Assembly: GCA_003511885.1 (NCBI GenBank)
Contig: DOIX01000177.1
Coordinates: forward strand, 1-7,541
Source of the DNA: Cyanobacteria bacterium UBA11153
GTDB taxonomy: Bacteria; Cyanobacteriota; Cyanobacteriia; Cyanobacteriales; Coleofasciculaceae
DNA: 7,541 bases
Direction of reading: 5' to 3'
Below are positions 1 through 7,097 of the stretch, piece after piece; within the stretch, counting starts at the first letter, position 1; each line of letters starts with the position of its first letter. The notes beneath the pieces are model-generated. The model worked only from the letters and a program-made list of their open reading frames with translations. It was not told the origin of the DNA and made no database searches. The position numbers and the translations under genes were made by a program.

Positions 1-20
1 GTAGGCGATTAATCGCCTAC
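1..20. repeat. Perfect 20-bp palindrome, possible terminator hairpin
   Basis: The first 20 bases equal their own reverse complement: gtaggcga and tcgcctac can form an 8-bp stem around ttaa. It lies 11 bp beyond the stop codon of the minus-strand HTH/GrpE-like gene, where a transcription terminator would be expected. The window ends here, so a following T-run on the minus strand cannot be seen. It could equally be the edge of a dispersed palindromic repeat like those elsewhere in the window. Confidence 0.5.
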
Positions 21-31
21 TACCAACCAGA

Positions 32-673
32 TTAAATAGGACTTACTTTGGCGCGATACAGTAGCTTATCTCCATGTCGATAGCCAGGGTAACGCACTTT
101 TACCATATCACCAGGTTGGGCTGTGCCTGACATCAGTTGATGGAATTGAGGATTGTAAGGCACTTCTTCACCAACAGACGCGATCGCAATTACTCCCCAT
201 TCTGCCATAAGTTGTTCCACTGGCTGGATTAGCGGCAATAATCTCACTGCGGGTAATGTATCGTTTTGCCTAGCGGAATATGCTGCTGTAGGCCATTGTA
301 TCAGCCAGGATTCTATGATTTGCAAACTTGCCTCTTGAAATTCCTGCTTTAACGTCTCTCGCTGGATATCTAACTGTTGTTTTAATCGCTGATATTCCTC
401 CTTGACTATCGAATTTTCCTCTTTATCAGCACTAGTAGATATTCCTTCCTCAGAAAACATCTTCAGTAACTCGCTTCCCGACAACTGCAAGACTTCAGAC
501 AGCTTCATCAGGGTTTCTACTCGCATTTGCGATACTTCTCCACGTCGTAAATGGAGGATTTGTCGCCGAGAAACTCCGCTAACTTGAATTAGCTCGTTAA
601 AACTAGTAACACCGACTTTCTCCATGAGTTTCTGTAATACTTCGGTGTAATTTAGTTGACTATCCTGGTTCAT
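32..673 (-). CDS. HTH protein with coiled coil and GrpE-like C-terminal domain
   Basis: This 213-residue protein has three parts. Residues about 10-75 look like an XRE/Cro-type helix-turn-helix (SRRQILHLRRGEV, then VETLMKLSEVLQLS). Residues about 88-118 are charged and heptad-like, suggesting a coiled coil. Residues about 150-213 resemble the beta-rich head of the DnaK nucleotide-exchange factor GrpE (VPYNPQFHQLM, PGDMVKVRYPGYRHGDKLLYRAKV). In canonical GrpE a long N-terminal helix drives dimerisation; here a DNA-binding-like domain precedes it, so this is probably not the housekeeping grpE. A DNA-binding or Hsp70-linked regulatory role is inference. It starts at ATG 673, 10 bp after the stop of the upstream zinc-ribbon gene, with only a weak purine-rich stretch (gaga) as ribosome site, so translational coupling is plausible. 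Family assignment is fairly sure; function is not. Confidence 0.82.
   Translation of the reverse strand: MNQDSQLNYTEVLQKLMEKVGVTSFNELIQVSGVSRRQILHLRRGEVSQMRVETLMKLSEVLQLSGSELLKMFSEEGISTSADKEENSIVKEEYQRLKQQLDIQRETLKQEFQEASLQIIESWLIQWPTAAYSARQNDTLPAVRLLPLIQPVEQLMAEWGVIAIASVGEEVPYNPQFHQLMSGTAQPGDMVKVRYPGYRHGDKLLYRAKVSPI
180..187. other. HIP1 octamer GCGATCGC (one of five)
   Basis: Exact HIP1 palindromes occur at 180-187, 2748-2755, 2822-2829, 3596-3603 and 6120-6127, all inside genes. An 8-mer is expected about once per 65 kb by chance, so this density marks the DNA as cyanobacterial. Confidence 0.85.
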
Positions 674-683
674 TATATTATTT

Positions 684-935
684 TTATCTCAAATATTTAT
701 CCGTCCGCAATTGCTGTCCGCAATTACAACAGCGATAAGGAGTACCATAAACTAATTTTGCCGATAATCCCATCAAATTGGCATAAATATTATCCAGCAT
801 TCCTCGCGAATCCATTCTCCTGGAAGGTTTATCGCTATATTCTTCAAAACTCACTGATACATGGTTAGTTACTCTTCTACACTTACTACAGTAAAGATCT
901 TTATGTTGTCCTATCACAATATTATCTCTCTTCAC
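684..935 (-). CDS. Small zinc-ribbon-like protein of unknown function
   Basis: This 83-residue protein carries two CxxC knuckles, Cys16-x-x-Cys19 near the N-terminus (CSKCRRVTNH) and Cys69-x-x-Cys72 near the C-terminus (YRCCNCG), the layout of a zinc ribbon. I do not recognise a named family. The middle section (about residues 30-65) is unremarkable, with no hydrophobic span long enough for a membrane helix. The 5'-most start is GTG at 935; a second GTG at 917 (Val7) is possible and keeps both cysteine pairs. Neither has a strong Shine-Dalgarno site. It is the first gene of an apparent two-gene transcript with the HTH/GrpE-like gene, 10 bp apart. The paired cysteines and tight spacing support a real gene; a role with nucleic acid or a chaperone would be inference. 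Confidence 0.72.
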   Translation of the reverse strand: MKRDNIVIGQHKDLYCSKCRRVTNHVSVSFEEYSDKPSRRMDSRGMLDNIYANLMGLSAKLVYGTPYRCCNCGQQLRTDKYLR

Positions 936-962
936 TATCTTTAAATAAGATCTATCAAAACA

Positions 963-971
963 ATTATAGCA
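963..971 (-). promoter_or_regulatory. Extended -10 promoter for the zinc-ribbon/HTH-GrpE unit
   Basis: On the minus strand this reads TGCTATAAT, a perfect TGn-TATAAT extended -10 element. It sits 28 bp upstream of the GTG at 935, giving a short leader of about 20 nt. No good -35 hexamer is seen at 16-18 bp spacing, which is acceptable for extended -10 promoters. The STRR-like array abuts it where the -35 would fall. Confidence 0.45.
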
Positions 972-1013
972 GTTGACAATTGATAGTTGATAGTTAATAG
1001 TTAAGAATTGTCC
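972..1013. repeat. STRR-like heptanucleotide tandem array
   Basis: Six consecutive 7-bp units can be read: gttgaca, attgata, gttgata, gttaata, gttaaga, attgtcc. Degenerate heptamers of this kind match the short tandemly repeated repetitive (STRR) sequences known from cyanobacterial intergenic DNA. The outer ends (gacaatt and aattgtc) are also inverted, so the array could fold. Confidence 0.6.
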
Positions 1014-1085
1014 ATTAGATATCTCCAGAAAACATTGTATTAACTTGTATTATTTTCTCGTTCCCAGGTTCAAACTGGAAGGGTT

Positions 1086-1102
1086 TGGAGGCTCTGCCTC
1101 CA
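1086..1102. repeat. Small hairpin repeat GGAGGC-tct-GCCTCC
   Basis: The bases tggaggc and gcctcca form a perfect 7-bp stem around a tct loop. Just upstream lies ctcgttcccaggttcaaactgg (from about 1057), another imperfect palindrome. As I recall, GGAGGC/GCCTCC palindromes next to CTCGTTCCCAGG sequences are dispersed in filamentous cyanobacteria, so this is probably a remnant of such a repeat. It lies downstream of cobH and could also assist termination. Confidence 0.5.
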
Positions 1103-1105
1103 TAC

Positions 1106-1133
1106 TATTGAGAATGGTGCAAGATCTGAGTTA
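1106..1133 (+). repeat. 28-bp repeat, solo copy of a MITE end
   Basis: These 28 bases (core gaatggtgcaagatctgag) recur exactly as the reverse complement at 7209-7236, and the inner part (tggtgcaagatct) recurs again at 7307-7319. At 7207-7330 two such sequences face each other as terminal inverted repeats. Here only one end is present, so this looks like a solo end or the remains of a decayed element. Confidence 0.65.
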
Positions 1134-1185
1134 AACGAGGTGGGGATAGTTCTAATTTAAAACATTTCCTACACCCCATTCCCTC

Positions 1186-1815
1186 TTAACTAATTACAAC
1201 ACTATCCTGCCCGTAGGCTTGCCAAGCTAAGTCAACTAAACCGTTGATAATGGCAGCAGCTACAACTGCGGAGCCTTTACTACCTTCAATCCGAATATGA
1301 GGAGTAAGAGAATCTTCCAATCGGGATTTGGCAACATCTACCTCAACAAATCCGGCAGGCGTACCAATCACCAAAGCAGGTCGAATTTCCTCGGCTTCGA
1401 TTAATTCTACCAAGGCAGTGAGAGCTGTTTGAGCTTGCCCGACGACAAAAATCCCTTCTGGGTAGCGTCTGGCAAGGGTTTCTATACCCCAAGCAGCTTT
1501 TGTCTTTTCTTTTTGGGGACGGGTAATAGCTTCCATACTGCAATAGACGGGATTTGCAAAGGTATCTTGGATATGGGGCGCGATTCCCACTTGTACCATT
1601 GGTGCATCCACCACAATTGTTGTCCGCGCCGCTAATGCCGCTGCACCAGCTTGTAAGGCGCGCTCGGAAAAACGAATCAAATGTTGATATTCAAAGTCAG
1701 CCGTGGCGTAAATCACGCGGCGGACAATTTCATATTCTGCTGCAGAAAAGGAGTGATTCCCGATTTCGCGATCGATAATTGCCAGACTTTGGGCATCGGT
1801 TACATGCCATTCCAT
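1186..1815 (-). CDS. cobH: Precorrin-8X methylmutase (CobH/CbiC family)
   Basis: This 209-residue protein matches the CobH/CbiC family, which moves a methyl group from C-11 to C-12 of precorrin-8X to give hydrogenobyrinate (or the cobalt form) in cytoplasmic cobalamin synthesis. Supporting blocks are VRRVIYATADFEY (31-43), VVDAPMVQVGI (68-78), GQAQTALTALVELI (126-139, family GNAPTAL), IGTPAGFVEV (150-159, family GxPVGFVGA) and SKGSAVVAAAIINGL (179-193). Length is normal for the family and the N-terminus MEWHVTDAQSL supports the ATG at 1815; its Shine-Dalgarno site is weak. The catalytic His (His43 of the Pseudomonas denitrificans enzyme, in the block VRMVHACG) aligns with Tyr36, and the family TRS motif reads KTKAA. 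It is alone, with no other cobalamin gene in the window. Family assignment is firm; catalytic activity is less certain. Confidence 0.9.
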   Translation of the reverse strand: MEWHVTDAQSLAIIDREIGNHSFSAAEYEIVRRVIYATADFEYQHLIRFSERALQAGAAALAARTTIVVDAPMVQVGIAPHIQDTFANPVYCSMEAITRPQKEKTKAAWGIETLARRYPEGIFVVGQAQTALTALVELIEAEEIRPALVIGTPAGFVEVDVAKSRLEDSLTPHIRIEGSKGSAVVAAAIINGLVDLAWQAYGQDSVVIS

Positions 1816-1865
1816 GAAATTTTTATTTCCAATTGGTTTTTGCTTGTTGTTTGTTGTTGTTGGTT

Positions 1866-1907
1866 GTCGATTGTTTTTGCTGGTTAGTCGATTGTTTTTG
1901 CTGGTTG
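1866..1907. repeat. Two tandem 21-bp units in GTT-rich low-complexity DNA
   Basis: The unit gtcgattgtttttgctggtt plus one base occurs twice back to back (1866-1886 and 1887-1907). It lies in a stretch rich in gttgttggttg (about 1846-1915), while the far side of the same intergenic region (about 1994-2060) is rich in the complementary aaccaacaac. The divergent region thus has loosely inverted GTT/AAC halves. No regulatory role is evident. Confidence 0.6.
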
Positions 1908-2083
1908 GTTGTCAATTTAAGAAAGATGTATGACTGGTGAATAAGGACAAATTACCAACTGCTGCAGGAGGATGGATGAGTGATGAAAAATAATCAACCA
2001 TGAATAACCAAGTATGAACAACCAACAACGCATCACCAACAACAAATAACCAATAACCAGATTCCGGAAAATCCCCCGCATCG

Positions 2084-4003
2084 TTGAAAGAAGAAATTAA
2101 TTATAGATTTAAAGGCATTCGGGCGGGAAGAAGTTCGTTGAAACATCAGGCAAACCAGTTAAACTTGGGATATTTACTCAACGGGCGTTACCAAATCGTT
2201 CAAGTCAAGAGCGCCCGGTCATGGAGTCAGACTTACATTGCAGCCGATACCCACCAAAGCAGGCATCCCCAATGTATAGTAAAGCATTTCCAACCCAAGG
2301 GGATCGATCCCCAATATTGGAGATTCGGCAAGCGTCTGTTTGACAGGGAAGTGGATATTCTCAAGAAAGTTGGGAAACACAACCAGATTCCCCAACTTTT
2401 AGATAGTTTTGCAGATGACAGAGGGTTTTACATAGTCCAAGAGTCGATTGTGGGCAACCGCCTGAGTCATGAACTTCCCATGAGTCGCTATTGTAACAAA
2501 CGCTGGAGCGAGTATCAGTGTATAGCCTTCCTGAAGGATGTTTTTGGTATTCTGGAATTCATTCACCGTCAAGGCGTGATTCACGGGAATATCAATCCAG
2601 ATAACCTCATCCGGCGTAAATCTGATGGTAAGTTGGTTTTGATTGATTTTGGTGAGGCGCATCAAATTAATTCCGCTTCCCTGGCAAAGGCAGTAGAGGG
2701 AAGGAGGTTTTCCGAGCCTCTCAGCTCTAACCTCTCACATCTCATCTGCGATCGCAAATATGCTCCTATTGATCGATTGATGGGTTGTCCCCATTTTCAT
2801 CATGACCTATATGCGGTGGGCGCGATCGCAATTCAGGCTATCGCTAGGCTTAATCCGGGGGAATTTCCCCTCAATCCGGATACTGGGGAGATTAGCTGGG
2901 AACAATACGCATCAGTCAGTGACTCTATGGCTTTTGTCCTTAACCATACTGTACGACAAGACCCAGGGCGGCGCTTTCAATCCGCTACTGATGCCTTAAT
3001 CGTTTTAAAAACCCTAGTGATGAGTTGTGAGGTGTCTCAATTGAGTAATCAGGATTCTGTTAAGGAATTAGTTGTCCAACCAACTGTTAAAGTTTCCCAT
3101 CATCAAAGTTTAAATTCAAATTGGTTTAAGTTTCCACCCCTTATCGCCGCAACGGGAGTGGGGGTAACTGCTTCTAATACGGTGGCGATTTCTTTGGGAC
3201 TTTATTCTCTTCTCTATGCTGCTCCCTCTAATCCGGCACTCGATCTTTTGGAGAGAGCGATGATAGAATATGATGCGGGTAATTTTGATCGAGCGATTGC
3301 TTTAGCTCAATCTGTCCCCACCGATAGTTCTCTCTATCAAAAATCTCAATCTACAGTCCAAGAGTGGCGACAAGAATGGCATCATGCTGAAGCTCAGTAT
3401 CAAGCTGCCAAACAAGCCTTACTTGAGGAAAGGTGGCAGGATGTAATTTTGGCAGGAGCTAAAATTAACAGTGTCAAGATTTGGCAACGAAAAACTCAGC
3501 CCTTGATAGAAGAAGCCAAACTCCACCTAGAAGCCGAAGCCCAAGAGCTACTAGCCATAGCATACCAACAAGCAGCCCAGAAAGATTTTACCAGCGCGAT
3601 CGCAACTCTCAAACAAATTACTCCGGAAACACCTACCGGAGGCAAAATTTACCCCAAACTATCTGAATATCAAGAAAAGCAGCGCATTAAAGCAGAATCT
3701 CTGCTCCAACAAGCCTACCAAAAAGCCGAAGAGCGAGACTTCAAAGCAGCCTTAACTTATCTCGCCCAAATTCCCGAAGATACCCCCACCTATCAAACAG
3801 CTCAAATCAAAATGGCTGAATATTCCCAAAAACAAGCCTCCATCGAAGAAATTCAACGAATTGTCGAATTAGCCAAAGCTGCCAATGGCTCCCAGGAAAA
3901 AGTGGACGATGCCAAATCATCCGTCAGTACCGATAATATCGTCAAAACAGTCGAACTTAATCCTGGAGAGCAACTTCAGGAAGTCAAACCTCAAAATCAG
4001 TAG
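2084..4003 (+). CDS. Serine/threonine kinase-like protein (predicted pseudokinase) with helical-repeat tail
   Basis: This 639-residue protein has a Hanks-type kinase fold at about 35-311. The ATP lysine (Lys67 in CIVKHF), the C-helix glutamate (Glu89), the DFG motif (188-190), Asp241 (DLYAVG) and the late DPGRRFQSA block (293-301) are visible. The catalytic loop, normally HRDxKPxN, reads HGNINPDN (167-174): Asp is replaced by Asn169 and Lys by Asn171. The glycine-rich loop (about 42-51, SARSWSQTY) has lost its glycines. Phosphotransfer is therefore unlikely, and a scaffold or regulatory role is inferred. Residues about 350-380 are hydrophobic and may cross the membrane. The tail (about 385-590) has four roughly 50-residue helical repeats (pattern DFxxAIxxLxxI, then TPxY). 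The frame opens after a stop at 2054 and has no ATG before the kinase domain. The start is TTG 2084 or TTG 2138; the latter has ggaag 7 bp upstream. Convergent with the CHAT gene. Confidence 0.85.
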   Translation: MKEEINYRFKGIRAGRSSLKHQANQLNLGYLLNGRYQIVQVKSARSWSQTYIAADTHQSRHPQCIVKHFQPKGIDPQYWRFGKRLFDREVDILKKVGKHNQIPQLLDSFADDRGFYIVQESIVGNRLSHELPMSRYCNKRWSEYQCIAFLKDVFGILEFIHRQGVIHGNINPDNLIRRKSDGKLVLIDFGEAHQINSASLAKAVEGRRFSEPLSSNLSHLICDRKYAPIDRLMGCPHFHHDLYAVGAIAIQAIARLNPGEFPLNPDTGEISWEQYASVSDSMAFVLNHTVRQDPGRRFQSATDALIVLKTLVMSCEVSQLSNQDSVKELVVQPTVKVSHHQSLNSNWFKFPPLIAATGVGVTASNTVAISLGLYSLLYAAPSNPALDLLERAMIEYDAGNFDRAIALAQSVPTDSSLYQKSQSTVQEWRQEWHHAEAQYQAAKQALLEERWQDVILAGAKINSVKIWQRKTQPLIEEAKLHLEAEAQELLAIAYQQAAQKDFTSAIATLKQITPETPTGGKIYPKLSEYQEKQRIKAESLLQQAYQKAEERDFKAALTYLAQIPEDTPTYQTAQIKMAEYSQKQASIEEIQRIVELAKAANGSQEKVDDAKSSVSTDNIVKTVELNPGEQLQEVKPQNQ

Positions 4004-4019
4004 GCAAAAGCATCTCTTG

Positions 4020-4140
4020 CTATATGTATAGCGCTACTGCTTGAGATTAGGAGGTTTTGATCCCCCCTAACCCCCCTTAAAAAAGGGGGAATAAGCCTCA
4101 AGAAAATGTCCTAATCTATATTTGTACTGCTATATAGGAA
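4020..4140. repeat. Imperfect palindromic repeat with C-run/G-run hairpin, possible terminator
   Basis: The centre has ccccctt (4072-4078) pairing with aaggggg (4083-4089). Outside it, agattagga and tcctaatct face each other, as do ctatatgtatagc-like ends near 4020 and gctatatagg near 4130-4138. The whole is thus an imperfect palindrome of about 120 bp. Sequences like gatccccccctaacccccc are, as I recall, dispersed in many cyanobacterial genomes. It follows the kinase-like gene by 17 bp and could stop transcription from either side, but no T-run follows the stem. Confidence 0.5.
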
Positions 4141-4148
4141 TATTGTGA

Positions 4149-4251
4149 GTAGGGGTGAAGCATTCTGGCGATCGATAATAACTGAAAACCATGAATATTG
4201 TATCAGAATGCTTCACCCTGCCCTTACGCGACGGATACAAATGGGCTTAAT
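4149..4251 (+). repeat. Palindromic dispersed repeat, copy A with tail
   Basis: A 72-bp core (4149-4220) has 15-bp perfect inverted arms, gggtgaagcattctg (4153-4167) and cagaatgcttcaccc (4204-4218), around a 36-bp centre. The core is nearly identical to copy B at 7342-7413. A tail follows (to 4251, ending atgggcttaat) that recurs inverted at 7447-7485. The copy lies between convergent genes, so it may act as a bidirectional terminator; there is no coding sequence in it. Confidence 0.8.
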
Positions 4252-4265
4252 ATAGGTTGATTTCT

Positions 4266-7097
4266 TTACCGCCAATCCCCCTGAATCGTAAACGCAGCCC
4301 AATAATAAGGCGCACTCCATTCCTCAGACTGCCACATCTCTAATTGTGCCTGTCTCAATGCCTCTACTGGATTCATCTTTTGATCCAGCATTTTTTGATA
4401 AAATTGCTCCATTAATTTGGATGTAGCGGTATCGTTTACACTCCACAAACTAACCACAACTCGTTTCGCACCAGCATACATGAAGCCTCTTGTCAAGCCA
4501 TAGAGTCCTTCTCCTGTTTGGGGTATCTCAAGTTGTTTGGTATTTTTATTCTCTACTAATCCCACTACTCCCGTTTGACAAGCACTGAGTACTACTAATT
4601 CGGCGGGAAGGTTGAGGTTAAATATATCATTGAGACGGAGAAAACCGTCTTGAGTAGTGGCATTGCGATCTAATAAAGATAATACCACTCCTGATAATTC
4701 TGGATGTTCTGAATTGACACAACCGTGAGTAGCCAAGTGGACAATTTGATATTGGCTTAAATTGGGACTAGTAGCAGTAGTCAGAGATGCGTCGAATCCT
4801 AATGCTTGAAATTCCTGATTGTCGGGGATGAGGGCGAGAATTTGGGTGGCTTCTTTTTCTGTGAATGGTAATCTATCAATGCTAGTACAAGCAGCGCGAG
4901 TTACAGCGTTAGCATCGGTTTGAGGATTATTTGAAGGTGGGGTAGTTTGGAAACGAGGATCTTCGGGGGTGAAAACGGGATCTGCGAGTACGGCGAGGGT
5001 TTTGGGTGCGGGTGTACGTCCTTGGATTTGATTTCGGAGTACGGGGATGGTTGATGCTGATGGGAGGGTGATGATTTGGTGTTGGGTGAGGAGGGGGATA
5101 AATTGTTGGTTGGTGGAAGCTATATCTAAAAGATGGAAATTATGATGATTGTTTGGTAGGGGCGTTAGCGAAGCGTGGCGAAGCCTAGCATTCGGGCGAT
5201 CAATTGTGGGTAAATACCAGAGGTGATGTTCCGAATGCTTCGCCCTGATATTTTGTTTGTTTACCCCTGATTTTTCTAATATTCTTTCAGGTATGGGTAA
5301 AGCGGCAAATGGCACTAATTGCAATACGCCATTGCTGACAATTAATAATCGTTTATCCCCCAATTTATCCGCCACAGGTGCTAATAACATAAGGCTTAAT
5401 TTCTGGGCGGCTTCGGAAGCAATCACATCTTTATCTTTTAATTGACTTGGTGCTTTGAATATGTCGGCTACTGCTTCTATCTCTTTCTCTGGGGGGAGGG
5501 TGTAGCTGCTGAAATCGTTTTTACTGACAGCCCAGAGATAACTCCGGTCTTTTCCTAAAGCATATTCTAATAAGATGGTGTTTTCATCGAGGACTTTTTC
5601 TTGGATTTGTTCGAGATTTAAGGTGAAGGCTTTGGGTTGGGTGATGGCGGCGTAGGCGGGGCTTTTTTGGCGGATTTGGGTTTTGACTCCATCGAGTTGG
5701 GTGAGGAGGGTTTCGATTTGTTTGTCGATTTCAAGTTTCCGTGAGTTGGATAATCCTGATGGACTGTTATATTGTTGATATTTCTGGTATTCTAGGGCGT
5801 TAATTTGATTGGTTAATTGTAGTTCTTCTTGGCGTAAGGTAGGATCGACGTTACCACGGATATTGGTATGAGATTCGGTGAGGATTTCTAGGAGGTTGCG
5901 GGCGCGAGATTGTTCGCTGGTTTCGAGGGCTTGGGCATCGTATCTTTGTTTGGGGTTTTGTTGGTGCAACTCCATTAATAAGTCTATTTTAAATTGATAA
6001 TAATCTTGGACAGTGGCGAAGTAGGAGGTGCGGAGTTGTTGGCTATCGATTTTGGTGCGGAGGTTTTCGATGATGTCGATAGCGGCGTTGATTTGGGTGA
6101 GGGATTGGGTGAGATTTTTGCGATCGCGTTCGAGATCGGCGATACTAAATAGAGTAATAGCTTCCTGTCTTTTATTCCCCACTATGCGACTCAAAAGTAG
6201 GGATTGATTGAAGTAATCTATCGCTCTTTGGTTTTCTCCTAAATCGTTGTAAATTCTGCCTATGTTATTAAGAGTAACAGCTTCTCCACCCTTATCCTTT
6301 GTCGATCGACGAAGGGATAAAGCTTGGTTGTAGTAGTCTATCGCCCTTTGTTCTTCTCCTAAATCCGAGTAGACAGCAGCAATACTATTGAGGGCAGACG
6401 CTTCCCCTGCTTTGTCATCCACCGCTTGAAATAGAAGTATAGCCTGGTTAGAGTAGTTGAGGGCTTTCTGTTTTTCTCCCAAATCATCGTAGATGGCACC
6501 GATATTATTAAGAGTACTAGCCTCGTAAGCCTTATCGTTCACTGCTTGAAATAGAGGGAGTGCCTGGTTTAAATAGTCGAGGGCTTTCTGTTTCTGTCCT
6601 AACTCGATGTATAGTTTACCTATATTATTTAGGATAGCAGCTTCCCCAACAGGATCGCCTAGGGATTGAATTAGAGGCAAAGCTTGGTTATAGTAGTTAA
6701 GGCTTTTCTGTTTTTCTCCCAAATCGTCGTAGATAGAGCCAATCCAGGTAAGTGTAAAAGATTGCCAATATCGATCGCCCAATTCACGGTATAGTGGCAG
6801 TGCATCTTCCCATTTGCCAATCGCCTGTTGTAAAGATTCTGCTGTTCCTTGTTCAAATAACTCCATTCCCTCGTCAAAGAGTTTTTGTGCTGCAACACGA
6901 GTTGCATATTCCTGTCTAGAATTACTCTCTTGTGCCACCTCCATCCTCACCCTGCTTTCTGTCTCGCGGGCGATTACCTTCCCTGTGCCCAAGTCGGAAA
7001 ATAATCCCACCATGAGGAATAGTGACAGGATAAATAGGATTAGATAGCGGGGGATTGGTTTGGGAAATCCCTTTCTTTTTGGGGTGGGTAGGGGCAT
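4266..7097 (-). CDS. TPR-CHAT caspase-like protease, membrane-anchored or exported
   Basis: This 943-residue protein starts with a basic stretch (KRK) and a hydrophobic segment at 17-33 ([17 protein letters not shown]), a signal peptide or membrane anchor. Six tetratricopeptide repeats of exactly 40 residues fill 107-346 (pattern EAxTLNNIGxIYxDLGExQxALxYxNQAL). A helical linker follows (about 350-480). The C-terminal CHAT domain (about 560-943) belongs to the caspase/separase-like clan CD cysteine peptidases. His791 in IVHLATHG and Cys840 in VVLSACQTG form the expected dyad, and ADPVF (705-709), [17 protein letters not shown] and the terminal [14 protein letters not shown] are family-typical. 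Residues about 618-647 come from a palindromic repeat inserted in frame. ATG 7097 has a weak aaggtg site 5 bp upstream. The substrate is unknown. TPR-CHAT proteins elsewhere act in proteolytic signalling, for example Csx29 of type III-E CRISPR, but no CRISPR parts are present here. Confidence 0.93.
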   Translation of the reverse strand: MPLPTPKRKGFPKPIPRYLILFILSLFLMVGLFSDLGTGKVIARETESRVRMEVAQESNSRQEYATRVAAQKLFDEGMELFEQGTAESLQQAIGKWEDALPLYRELGDRYWQSFTLTWIGSIYDDLGEKQKSLNYYNQALPLIQSLGDPVGEAAILNNIGKLYIELGQKQKALDYLNQALPLFQAVNDKAYEASTLNNIGAIYDDLGEKQKALNYSNQAILLFQAVDDKAGEASALNSIAAVYSDLGEEQRAIDYYNQALSLRRSTKDKGGEAVTLNNIGRIYNDLGENQRAIDYFNQSLLLSRIVGNKRQEAITLFSIADLERDRKNLTQSLTQINAAIDIIENLRTKIDSQQLRTSYFATVQDYYQFKIDLLMELHQQNPKQRYDAQALETSEQSRARNLLEILTESHTNIRGNVDPTLRQEELQLTNQINALEYQKYQQYNSPSGLSNSRKLEIDKQIETLLTQLDGVKTQIRQKSPAYAAITQPKAFTLNLEQIQEKVLDENTILLEYALGKDRSYLWAVSKNDFSSYTLPPEKEIEAVADIFKAPSQLKDKDVIASEAAQKLSLMLLAPVADKLGDKRLLIVSNGVLQLVPFAALPIPERILEKSGVNKQNIRAKHSEHHLWYLPTIDRPNARLRHASLTPLPNNHHNFHLLDIASTNQQFIPLLTQHQIITLPSASTIPVLRNQIQGRTPAPKTLAVLADPVFTPEDPRFQTTPPSNNPQTDANAVTRAACTSIDRLPFTEKEATQILALIPDNQEFQALGFDASLTTATSPNLSQYQIVHLATHGCVNSEHPELSGVVLSLLDRNATTQDGFLRLNDIFNLNLPAELVVLSACQTGVVGLVENKNTKQLEIPQTGEGLYGLTRGFMYAGAKRVVVSLWSVNDTATSKLMEQFYQKMLDQKMNPVEALRQAQLEMWQSEEWSAPYYWAAFTIQGDWR
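5156..5247. repeat. Palindromic repeat inserted in frame inside the CHAT gene
   Basis: The sequence begins gtaggggcg and ends cttcgccctg, with gcattcgggcgatcaa (5188-5203) facing ccgaatgcttcgccct (5231-5246). This is the family of copies A and B (arms, cgatcaat start of the centre, gtagggg and ccctg edges). The left arm is split by about 21 extra bases around 5165-5187 (ttagcgaagcgtggcgaagc and three more). It translates without stops on the minus strand into residues about 618-647, between PFAALP and the ITLPSA strand, where CHAT domains normally have a short loop. Confidence 0.8.
6060..6779 (-). repeat. Six tandem 120-bp units encoding the TPR array
   Basis: Six consecutive 120-bp units encode residues 107-346 of the CHAT protein. 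Units 1-5 share strongly similar DNA, such as the ctttctgtttttctccc block (plus strand) for GEKQK, and the sixth is diverged. The exact 40-residue period without indels points to expansion by unit duplication. Confidence 0.85.

Noticed and set aside
32..935. Toxin-antitoxin pair
   Set aside because: The small protein has a zinc-ribbon pattern and the partner a GrpE-like domain; neither resembles a known toxin.
973..978. TTGACA on the plus strand as a -35 box
   Set aside because: It is part of the heptamer array, has no good -10, and no plus-strand gene follows.
972..1013. CRISPR array
   Set aside because: The 7-bp units are contiguous and have no spacers. The 21-bp pair at 1866-1907 also lacks spacers, and no cas gene is present.
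1134..1185. Rho-independent terminator after cobH
   Set aside because: Only a 5-bp tgggg/cccca match is found, with a long loop and no T-run.
1429..1887. Plus-strand open frames across cobH
   Set aside because: They are antisense to a clearly conserved gene and their translations lack any family features.
1910..1915. TTGACA (minus strand) as -35 for cobH
   Set aside because: No TATAAT-like hexamer is found 16-18 bp downstream.
2399..2665. Minus-strand 88-codon open frame inside the kinase-like gene
   Set aside because: It lies antisense to conserved kinase motifs; the reading frame is a by-product.
4266..7097. Type III-E CRISPR-linked TPR-CHAT (Csx29) system
   Set aside because: No gRAMP/Cas7-11, Cas1/2 or repeat array is present, and the N-terminal membrane segment fits a standalone cyanobacterial CHAT protein better.
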